DNA of 5,644 nucleotides from an uncultured Labedella sp. (GTDB taxonomy: Bacteria; Actinomycetota; Actinomycetes; Actinomycetales; Microbacteriaceae): assembly GCA_934636065.1 (NCBI GenBank), contig CAKTZW010000156.1:1-5644 (forward strand), read 5' to 3'. The position numbers and the translations under genes were made by a program. Below are positions 1 through 5,644 of this stretch, piece by piece; the first letter of the stretch is position 1; each line of letters starts with the position of its first letter. The notes beneath the pieces were generated by a model that worked only from the letters and a program-made list of their open reading frames with translations, was not told the DNA's origin and made no database searches.

Positions 1-540
1 GTAGGCGTCCGGCAGTCCCGTGATGAGGTGGCTGTGGCGCGCTCGCTTCACGGACGACGGATACACGTCGAAGACGCCGTCGTTGTGCGTCTTGCGGTAG
101 CGCGTGAAGATCGTCTCGAGCTCGGCCGGCACCGCGTAGCCGTACGTCTCCAGCGCGCCCGCCACCATCCGCCAGCCACCGAAGGGCATGATCGCGCGCT
201 TGAGCGGCGCGTCGGTCTGGAGGCCGACGATGATCTCCCTCGACCGGTCGATATAGCCCGGCGCGTGCGCGGTGATCGTGGACGGCGTGGTCGGGTCGAC
301 GTCGAGGACGCCGCGCTCCCGCTCCGCGGGGAAGAGCGCCGACACGGTCTCCCACACCGACGTCGTGCGCGCGGTCGCTCCGGCGAGGAACGAGGAGTCG
401 CCGTCGTACGGCGAGTAGTTGCGCTGGATGAAGTCGCGGACGTCGATGCGCTCGTTCCAGCGCCCCGGCGCGAACGAGTGCCAGGCGTCGTGCGCCGCGT
501 CGAACGGGAGGGAGCCGATGGTGCTGTCGCTGATCGTCAT
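1..540 (-). CDS. pflB: Pyruvate formate-lyase (formate acetyltransferase), N-terminal part, cut by window edge
   Basis: Reading the minus strand from the ATG at 540 gives 180 codons without a stop, leaving the window in frame at base 1. The protein matches the N-terminal region of the glycyl-radical enzyme PFL, which splits pyruvate plus CoA into acetyl-CoA and formate in anaerobic metabolism. Visible family signatures include VRDFIQRNYSPYDGD (residues 34-48), SFLAGAT (50-56), STITAHAPGYID (87-98), GLQTDAPLKRA (106-116), YRKTHNDGVFDVY (148-160) and TGLPDAY at the window edge (174-180), all close to E. coli PflB. The catalytic Cys pair and the C-terminal glycyl-radical Gly lie outside the window, so integrity cannot be judged. 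No good Shine-Dalgarno precedes the ATG (only GGAG three bases away), while a -10-like TACCGT sits 7 bases upstream, so a leaderless transcript is possible. The gene is divergent from devS, with a shared DosR-like operator between them. Confidence 0.93.
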   Translation of the reverse strand, partial: MTISDSTIGSLPFDAAHDAWHSFAPGRWNERIDVRDFIQRNYSPYDGDSSFLAGATARTTSVWETVSALFPAERERGVLDVDPTTPSTITAHAPGYIDRSREIIVGLQTDAPLKRAIMPFGGWRMVAGALETYGYAVPAELETIFTRYRKTHNDGVFDVYPSSVKRARHSHLITGLPDAY

Positions 541-547
541 GACTCCG

Positions 548-553
548 ACGGTA
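548..553 (-). promoter_or_regulatory. Candidate -10 hexamer of pflB (TACCGT)
   Basis: On the minus strand TACCGT fits the actinobacterial TANNNT -10 pattern. It begins 30.5 bp from the centre of the operator at 577-590. Transcription would start about 7 bases further on, essentially at the pflB ATG (540), giving a leaderless or nearly leaderless mRNA with the operator centred near -43. No -35 element is evident, as expected if an activator replaces it. Hexamer matches alone are weak; the support is the spacing shared with three other sites. Confidence 0.4.
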
Positions 554-576
554 GGTCGGCCGCGCTCGCCCCGACA

Positions 577-590
577 GGGACCTTCGACCC
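577..590. promoter_or_regulatory. DosR/DevR-like operator in the pflB-devS divergent region
   Basis: The sequence GGGACCTTCGACCC matches 11 of 14 positions of the mycobacterial DosR core GGGACTWWAGTCCC. A 13-base stretch of it (GGACCTTCGACCC) recurs exactly at 3121-3133, and a one-base variant occurs at 3289-3302. The outer bases CCCGA (570-574) and TCGGG (592-596) add a further imperfect inverted repeat. The site lies midway between two -10-like hexamers, so one DevR dimer pair could activate both pflB and devS. Binding by the DevR encoded here is an inference, resting on its conserved recognition helix. Confidence 0.72.
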
Positions 591-613
591 ATCGGGCGCG
601 GAGCGCGGCGCGA

Positions 614-619
614 TAGGCT
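614..619 (+). promoter_or_regulatory. Candidate -10 hexamer of devS-devR (TAGGCT)
   Basis: TAGGCT fits TANNNT and begins 30.5 bp to the right of the centre of the 577-590 operator, a mirror image of the pflB side. A start site near 626 would leave a 5' leader of roughly 39 bases carrying the devS ribosome-binding site GAGAGGGA (650-657). Operator overlap with the -35 position would make devRS positively autoregulated. Confidence 0.4.
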
Positions 620-637
620 CGATCCCATCCCCGGTGA

Positions 638-3033
<2,396 letters not shown>

Positions 3034-3039
<6 letters not shown>

Positions 3040-3099
3040 CAATCCCTGAGCGTGTCGACGGGCGGTCCCTGAGCCCGTCGACGCTTCGACGAGTCAGCG
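3034..3099. repeat. Nested inverted and tandem repeat behind devR; probable terminator-like element
   Basis: Two 18-base copies, TCCCTGAGCGTGTCGACG (3043-3060) and TCCCTGAGCCCGTCGACG (3066-3083), differ at two positions and repeat with a 23-base period. GTCGACGGGC (3054-3063) pairs perfectly with GCCCGTCGAC (3073-3082) around a 9-base loop, extended by a G-U and a G-C pair to 12 pairs. An outer arm CGCTGAC (3034-3040, covering the devR stop) pairs with GTCAGCG (3093-3099). There is no U-tract. Its place directly at the devR stop suggests transcription termination or mRNA end stabilisation. The repeat wording resembles dispersed TCCCTGAGC/GTCGA-type intergenic repeats that I associate with Microbacteriaceae genomes, which I cannot verify here. 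Confidence 0.7.
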
Positions 3100-3119
3100 A
3101 CCCCGCCCTTTTACGCGGG

Positions 3120-3133
3120 CGGACCTTCGACCC
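3120..3133. promoter_or_regulatory. DosR/DevR-like operator upstream of the 47-aa ORF
   Basis: CGGACCTTCGACCC repeats 13 of 14 bases of the operator at 577-590. Its centre lies 63.5 bp before the small ORF start at 3190, and a -10-like hexamer begins 30.5 bp from the centre. A short hairpin arm, CCGCCC (3103-3108) with GGGCGG (3117-3122), touches its left edge. Confidence 0.68.
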
Positions 3134-3156
3134 TACCGACGCGTCCGGCGGGACGG

Positions 3157-3162
3157 AATCAT
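3157..3162 (+). promoter_or_regulatory. Candidate -10 hexamer of the 47-aa ORF (AATCAT)
   Basis: AATCAT has the A at position 2 and T at position 6 that are the most conserved -10 bases, but lacks the first T. It starts 30.5 bp from the operator centre at 3126.5. A transcript beginning near 3169 would have a leader of about 21 bases that just includes the ribosome-binding site GAAAGGA (3173-3179). Confidence 0.33.
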
Positions 3163-3189
3163 CGATCCGGACGAAAGGATGGATCGACG

Positions 3190-3333
3190 ATGAGCAGAAC
3201 GGTCACGGACACCGAGTGGGCCCGGATGAAGAGCGACCTGCGCGCGCGCAGCGCCCGGCGGTCGGCGGAATCGGATCGGAGACGCCGTGGGACCTTGGAC
3301 CCTGTGGACCGCCGGGAGCTGCGAGAAGACTGA
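3190..3333 (+). CDS. Small uncharacterised basic protein (47 aa)
   Basis: The frame ATG 3190 to TGA 3331-3333 encodes a 47-residue, Arg-rich, charged, soluble-looking peptide starting MSRTVTDTEWARMKSDLRAR. No domain is recognised and no signal peptide or membrane helix is visible. The segment around residues 8-31 (TEWARMKSDL followed by an Arg/Ser/Ala-rich run) could form an amphipathic basic helix. Support for its being real comes from GAAAGGA ten bases before the ATG, a DosR-like operator and -10-like hexamer upstream, and G/C at the third position in 39 of 47 codons, with only one exception in the first 26. Against it, the last third has weaker codon bias and contains another operator (3289-3302). 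It lies between devR and the DoxX gene, so it may be a hypoxia-induced small protein. Alternatively this stretch is only leader DNA for the DoxX gene. Confidence 0.55.
   Translation: MSRTVTDTEWARMKSDLRARSARRSAESDRRRRGTLDPVDRRELRED
3289..3302. promoter_or_regulatory. DosR/DevR-like operator upstream of the DoxX gene, inside the 47-aa ORF
   Basis: GGGACCTTGGACCC differs from the first operator by one base (C to G at position 9). It lies 81 bp before the DoxX ATG and inside codons 34-38 of the small ORF, where it encodes GTLDP. A -10-like hexamer begins 30.5 bp from its centre, as for the other copies. It would give the DoxX gene its own activated promoter independent of the small ORF transcript. 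Confidence 0.68.
3326..3331 (+). promoter_or_regulatory. Candidate -10 hexamer of the DoxX gene (AAGACT)
   Basis: AAGACT keeps A at position 2 and T at position 6 but is otherwise a poor -10. It is proposed mainly because it begins 30.5 bp from the operator centre at 3295.5, as at the other three promoters. A start near 3338 would give a 45-base leader containing the ribosome-binding site GGAAGGA (3368-3374). Confidence 0.3.
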
Positions 3334-3382
3334 GGACCAGAAAGAACCTCACACCGAACAGTTCCCCGGAAGGAACGAGACC

Positions 3383-3973
3383 ATGACCGCCACACTTCAC
3401 GGCTTCGGCCGCATCCACGAGGCACCCGCCGCCGCCCCGGCTGCGATCGCCGCCGAGAAGACCCTCGTCACGACGGCACCGGGCCGACGGAGCCTCGCGC
3501 TCCTTCGCCTCGCCACGGGCTTCATCTTCCTGTGGGCGTTCCTCGACAAGACGTTCGGCCTCGGCTTCTCGACGCCGGTCGAGCGCGCGTGGATCAACGG
3601 CGGAGCGCCGGCCCAGGGCTTCCTCATGAGCGACGCCGTCGCCGGTCCCTTCAAGGGCTTCTTCGCGAGCCTCGCGACCCCCGTCACCGACTGGCTCTTC
3701 ATGGCGGGCATGCTCGGCATCGGAGTCGCCGTCATGGCGGGCGTCGGACTCCGCGTGAGCGCCGTCGCGGGCACCGCGATGATGCTCCTCATGTACGTCG
3801 CCGAGTGGCCCTTCACGGCCTACGCCGCCTCGACCAACCCGGTCGTGGACTACCACATCGTGTACGCGCTGGCGCTCATCGTGGTGGCCGCCGTCTCGGC
3901 CGGCGACACCTGGGGGCTCGGCGGCTGGTGGAAGAGCCTCCCGATCGTGCAGAAGCAGCGCTGGCTCGTCTGA
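3383..3973 (+). CDS. DoxX/DoxD-like four-helix integral membrane protein
   Basis: The 196-residue protein starts at the ATG at 3383, preceded by a strong GGAAGGA with an 8-base spacer. An upstream in-frame ATG at 3287 is rejected because it overlaps the small ORF and has no ribosome-binding site. A polar Ala-rich N-terminus (1-36) is followed by membrane segments at about 38-57 (LALLRLATGFIFLWAFLDK), 102-120, 125-143 and 157-173. This is the four-helix layout of the DoxX family, related to the small DoxD subunit of thiosulfate:quinone oxidoreductase. Also visible are the family-like N-terminal LRLATGFIFLWAFLDKTFG and STNPVVDYHIVYALALI before the last helix. The substrate is unknown; family members are linked to quinone-coupled redox or oxidative stress complexes. 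No thiosulfate oxidoreductase partner is in the window. The operator at 3289-3302 suggests induction by DevR at low oxygen. Confidence 0.85.
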   Translation: MTATLHGFGRIHEAPAAAPAAIAAEKTLVTTAPGRRSLALLRLATGFIFLWAFLDKTFGLGFSTPVERAWINGGAPAQGFLMSDAVAGPFKGFFASLATPVTDWLFMAGMLGIGVAVMAGVGLRVSAVAGTAMMLLMYVAEWPFTAYAASTNPVVDYHIVYALALIVVAAVSAGDTWGLGGWWKSLPIVQKQRWLV

Positions 3974-3982
3974 CACCTGCCT

Positions 3983-4038
3983 CTCCCGCACATGACGATG
4001 CCGCCGGAGCGATCCGGCGGCATCGTCATGTGCGGGAG
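3983..4038. terminator. Perfect 26-bp hairpin between convergent genes (bidirectional terminator)
   Basis: Bases 3983-4008 are the exact reverse complement of 4013-4038, closing a 4-base GCGA loop (4009-4012), which is a GNRA tetraloop when read on the plus strand. The hairpin starts 9 bases after the DoxX stop and ends 3 bases before the stop codon of the convergent DUF5997 gene, so it can end transcripts from both sides. No U-tract follows on either strand, as is common for high-GC actinobacterial terminators. Confidence 0.88.
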
Positions 4039-4041
4039 CGG

Positions 4042-4446
4042 TCAGCGAGCGGAGCGCCCCTCCTGCTCGCCCCGCTCCGCCTTCTTGGCGGCGACGCGGG
4101 CTGCCTCCTCGCGCACCGCGGCGTGCGTCGCGCGCTCGGCGACGAGCCAGTCCGGCATCTCCTCGAGGAGGGCCTTGATCTGAGCGGTCGTGAGGACGTC
4201 GTCCACGCCGGCGCGAGCGAGGCCGGAGTTCGAGACGCCGAGCTTGCGCGCGACCTCGGGGCGCGGGTGCGGACCGGTGCGGCGGAGCTCCGAGAGCCAC
4301 TCGGGCGGGTTCGACTGCAGCTCGAGGAAGTCATCGCGGGAGAGCTCGGACTCGCGGAACTCGGGAGGCGTCGCGGGAAGGTAGACCCCGAGCTTCTTGG
4401 CCGCCGTCTCCGGCTTCATCGTCTGGGTCTTCTTCTGCGCGCTCAC
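4042..4446 (-). CDS. DUF5997 family protein
   Basis: The 134-residue soluble protein matches the actinobacterial DUF5997 family as I remember it: MKPETAAKKLGVYLPATP (10-27), NPPEWLSELRRTGPHPRP (46-63), VARKLGVSNSGLARAGV (65-81) and LTTAQIKALLEEMPDWL (85-101), then a charged Ala/Arg/Lys/Glu-rich tail. The middle part looks like a helix-turn-helix-type segment, but DNA binding is not established. The start used is GTG at 4446 with AAGGAG (4465-4460 on the minus strand) 13 bases away, a rather long spacer. ATG at residue 10, where family similarity begins, is an alternative start. The gene lies downstream of the DinB-like gene on the same strand, separated by a large palindrome. Function is unknown. 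Confidence 0.8.
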   Translation of the reverse strand: MSAQKKTQTMKPETAAKKLGVYLPATPPEFRESELSRDDFLELQSNPPEWLSELRRTGPHPRPEVARKLGVSNSGLARAGVDDVLTTAQIKALLEEMPDWLVAERATHAAVREEAARVAAKKAERGEQEGRSAR

Positions 4447-4467
4447 GCCCCCAGGCTATCTCCTTCC

Positions 4468-4533
4468 CCGAACACCAGGAGATCGCGCGGGTACTCGAAT
4501 ATTCGAGTACCCGCGCGATCCTCTGGTGTTCGG
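4468..4533. repeat. 66-bp near-perfect loopless palindrome between the DinB-like and DUF5997 genes
   Basis: Arms 4468-4500 and 4501-4533 are reverse complements over 33 bases except at two adjacent positions (4479/4522 and 4480/4521), with no spacer. The centre is CTCGAATATTCGAG. In RNA it would be a 30-plus bp hairpin. It begins 8 bases after the DinB-like stop (minus strand), separated from it mainly by a run of C, so it most simply terminates that gene. Only 21 bases lie between it and the DUF5997 start, and these hold the ribosome-binding site, so it also occupies the place of the DUF5997 promoter. Confidence 0.85.
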
Positions 4534-4541
4534 AGGGGGGG

Positions 4542-5060
4542 TCAGGGGGTGACGTCGTGGAGGTGGTGGACGGGATCGTGGAGGAGGTAGCGTCCCAACG
4601 ATTCCACGGTGAAGCGGGACCCGTCGCTGCGGCGACCGGTTCGTCCGAGCGCGGAGTCCGGCACGGCCTCGAGGGTGCGCGCGAGAGTCTCGGCCGCGGC
4701 GAGCAGCTCATCGGACACGACGGCGGGGTCCTGCTCCGCGTACCGCTCCGCCACGGCCGTCGCATCCTGGTCCCAGTTCGGGAAGCCCGGGTCCTCCTCG
4801 GTGAGCATGAGCCGGAACCGCTCGTCGAAGATGCGGAAGACGTCACGCACGTGCGCCGCGTACTCGAGCGGAGACCAGGTCTGGTCGTCCGGGCGCTCGC
4901 GCACGTCGGGGCGGGCGAGCACCGCCGGCCAGGCCGCGGCGTTCTCCCGCAGTAGGCCCGGCAGGTCGCGGACGTCGACGGAGCGCGCGTCGAGACCGCA
5001 TTCGGGGCACGGCTCCTCGAGCACCCAGGTCCAGTTCTTCGTGTCGGGAACGATCGGCAT
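4542..5060 (-). CDS. DinB-like (DinB_2 superfamily) putative metal-binding protein
   Basis: The 172-residue protein begins [22 protein letters not shown] and resembles a conserved actinobacterial family usually annotated as DinB family. An N-terminal CPECG (18-22) looks like half of a zinc knuckle. The central [21 protein letters not shown] (62-82) carries H70, and the C-terminal [12 protein letters not shown] (159-170) carries H161 and H165 in HxxxH spacing. These match the His triad that binds metal in DinB four-helix bundles. Some DinB/YfiT relatives are thiol-dependent transferases or hydrolases in bacillithiol or mycothiol metabolism. The substrate here is unknown. No Shine-Dalgarno is seen before the ATG at 5060, but TAGCGT six bases upstream could be a -10 for a leaderless transcript. 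It lies downstream of sdaA on the same strand with a 104-base gap, so it is probably transcribed separately. Confidence 0.78.
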   Translation of the reverse strand: MPIVPDTKNWTWVLEEPCPECGLDARSVDVRDLPGLLRENAAAWPAVLARPDVRERPDDQTWSPLEYAAHVRDVFRIFDERFRLMLTEEDPGFPNWDQDATAVAERYAEQDPAVVSDELLAAAETLARTLEAVPDSALGRTGRRSDGSRFTVESLGRYLLHDPVHHLHDVTP

Positions 5061-5066
5061 ACGCCG

Positions 5067-5072
5067 ACGCTA
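5067..5072 (-). promoter_or_regulatory. Candidate -10 hexamer for a leaderless DinB-like gene (TAGCGT)
   Basis: On the minus strand TAGCGT fits TANNNT and ends 6 bases before the ATG, the spacing expected when transcription starts at the start codon. The absence of a Shine-Dalgarno fits. No convincing -35 is visible at 16-19 bases further upstream. Confidence 0.35.
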
Positions 5073-5096
5073 GCGGGGCGAGCCGGGTCGCCCCGC
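5073..5096. other. 9-bp hairpin in the sdaA to DinB-like spacer
   Basis: GCGGGGCGA (5073-5081) pairs perfectly with TCGCCCCGC (5088-5096) around a 6-base loop. It adjoins the candidate -10 of the DinB-like gene. It may be a second terminator for sdaA or a protein-binding inverted repeat. In GC-rich DNA a stem of this size can also occur by chance. Confidence 0.4.
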
Positions 5097-5145
5097 CGAC
5101 TTCCCGTCACGTCCGCGCGGATTCCCGCCATCTCCGCGGCTGCCG

Positions 5146-5162
5146 GGCGCGTACGCCGCGCC
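5146..5162 (-). terminator. Short hairpin after the sdaA stop
   Basis: GGCGCG (5146-5151) pairs with CGCGCC (5157-5162) around TACGC, beginning 2 bases after the sdaA stop codon in the minus direction. The stem has six G-C pairs and no U-tract follows. It is a weak terminator candidate. Confidence 0.35.
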
Positions 5163-5164
5163 GG

Positions 5165-5644
5165 TCAGCACTCGATGACGTTGACGGCGAGACCGCCCCG
5201 CGAGGTCTCCTTGTACTTGATCTTCATGTCGGCGCCGGTCTCGCGCATCGTCTTGATGGCCTTGTCGAGCGAGACGGTGTGCACGCCGTCCCCGCGCAGA
5301 GCCATCCGTGCCGCGTTCACCGCCGTGTTGCTCGCGATCGCGTTCCGCTCGATGCACGGGATCTGCACGAGCCCGCCGACGGGATCGCACGTGAGGCCGA
5401 GATTGTGCTCGATGCCGATCTCCGCCGCGTTCTCCACGTGCGCCGGACTGCCGCCGAGCACCTCGCAGAGACCTCCGGCGGCCATCGAGCATGCCGAGCC
5501 GACCTCGCCCTGGCACCCGACCTCCGCTCCCGAGATCGACGCGTTCTCCTTGAAGAGGATGCCCACGGCGGCGGCCGCGAGTAGGAACCGGACGACGCCG
5601 TCGTCGTCGGCGCCCGGCACGAAGCGACGGTAGTAGTGGAGCAC
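5165..5644 (-). CDS. sdaA: L-serine dehydratase (iron-sulfur type), C-terminal part, cut by window edge
   Basis: The frame runs from the window edge at 5644 to the TGA at 5165-5167, giving the last 159 residues of a [4Fe-4S] L-serine ammonia-lyase, which converts L-serine to pyruvate and ammonia. The edge codon is GTG and reads on in frame as VLHYYRRF, an internal family segment, so this is not the start. Cys44 ([12 protein letters not shown]), Cys86 (TCDPVGG), Cys97 (QIPCIERN) and the C-terminal Cys159 (NVIEC) have the spacing 42-11-62. This equals that of C343, C385, C396 and C458 in Legionella L-serine dehydratase: three cluster ligands and the C-terminal Cys that caps the fourth iron in the resting enzyme. 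The catalytic C-terminal region therefore appears intact. The oxygen-labile cluster makes the enzyme sensitive to aeration, but no DosR-like operator is seen near it. Confidence 0.94.
   Translation of the reverse strand: MLHYYRRFVPGADDDGVVRFLLAAAAVGILFKENASISGAEVGCQGEVGSACSMAAGGLCEVLGGSPAHVENAAEIGIEHNLGLTCDPVGGLVQIPCIERNAIASNTAVNAARMALRGDGVHTVSLDKAIKTMRETGADMKIKYKETSRGGLAVNVIEC

Noticed and set aside
3065..3077. GGTCCCTGAGCCC as a possible further operator
   Set aside because: It is part of the repeat/hairpin element, shares only GGTCCC-like bases with the box and breaks the spacing pattern.
3103..3122. CCGCCC/GGGCGG hairpin as a devR terminator
   Set aside because: Only six pairs with an 8-base loop and overlapping the operator; the larger element at 3034-3099 explains the devR end better.
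3287..3382. N-terminal 32-codon extension of the DoxX-like protein
   Set aside because: No ribosome-binding site before 3287, it overlaps the small ORF and an operator, and the ATG at 3383 has a strong GGAAGGA.
3203..4300. Minus-strand frame of 365 codons across the DoxX gene, hairpin and DUF5997
   Set aside because: Low-complexity Arg/Gly/Ala product, antisense to the clearly recognisable DoxX-like gene and reading through the perfect hairpin.
3532..4590. Plus-strand frame of 352 codons over the DoxX gene end, DUF5997 and the palindrome
   Set aside because: It overlaps two convincing genes in other frames and crosses both hairpins; composition is that of a shadow frame.

Overview
The window is high-GC, gene-dense DNA with strong G/C preference at third codon positions. 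The protein set (DevS/DevR-type heme sensor system, DUF5997, actinobacterial DinB-like protein with an N-terminal CPECG knuckle) points to an actinomycete. A Micrococcales/Microbacteriaceae-like genome is my best guess, but this is an inference from protein flavour and not proven.

Layout. (1) 1-540, minus strand: the first 180 codons of a pyruvate formate-lyase (pflB), cut by the window edge. (2) 541-664: a divergent control region with one DosR/DevR-like 14-bp operator, flanked on both sides by -10-like hexamers at the same distance. (3) 665-3039, plus strand: devS-devR, a heme-GAF sensor histidine kinase and its NarL-type response regulator, overlapping by 4 bases. (4) 3040-3189: a repeat/hairpin element behind devR, then a second copy of the operator. 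(5) 3190-3333: a 47-residue small ORF carrying a third operator copy inside its coding sequence. (6) 3383-3973: a DoxX/DoxD-like four-helix membrane protein. (7) 3983-4038: a perfect 26-bp hairpin that closes this block and separates it from the convergent genes. (8) 4042-5644, minus strand: sdaA (C-terminal 160 codons of the Fe-S L-serine dehydratase, cut by the window edge), a DinB-like protein and a DUF5997 protein. The last two are separated by a 66-bp near-perfect palindrome.

How it may work together. The left two thirds look like a compact hypoxia/redox regulon. DevS keeps the heme-ligand His and the distal Tyr known from mycobacterial DevS. DevR keeps the DNA-recognition helix essentially unchanged. 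The operator (C/G)GGACCTT(C/G)GACCC occurs before pflB and devS (shared), before the 47-aa ORF, and before the DoxX gene. In all four cases a hexamer with A at position 2 and T at position 6 begins exactly 30.5 bp from the operator centre. This suggests an autoregulated switch turning on anaerobic pyruvate cleavage, the sensor itself, an uncharacterised small protein and a DoxX-like membrane protein when oxygen falls. The right third (sdaA, DinB-like, DUF5997) shows no operator and looks like ordinary housekeeping or accessory genes. No tRNA, rRNA, CRISPR array or transposase was seen, and no gene-free stretch exceeds 300 bases.
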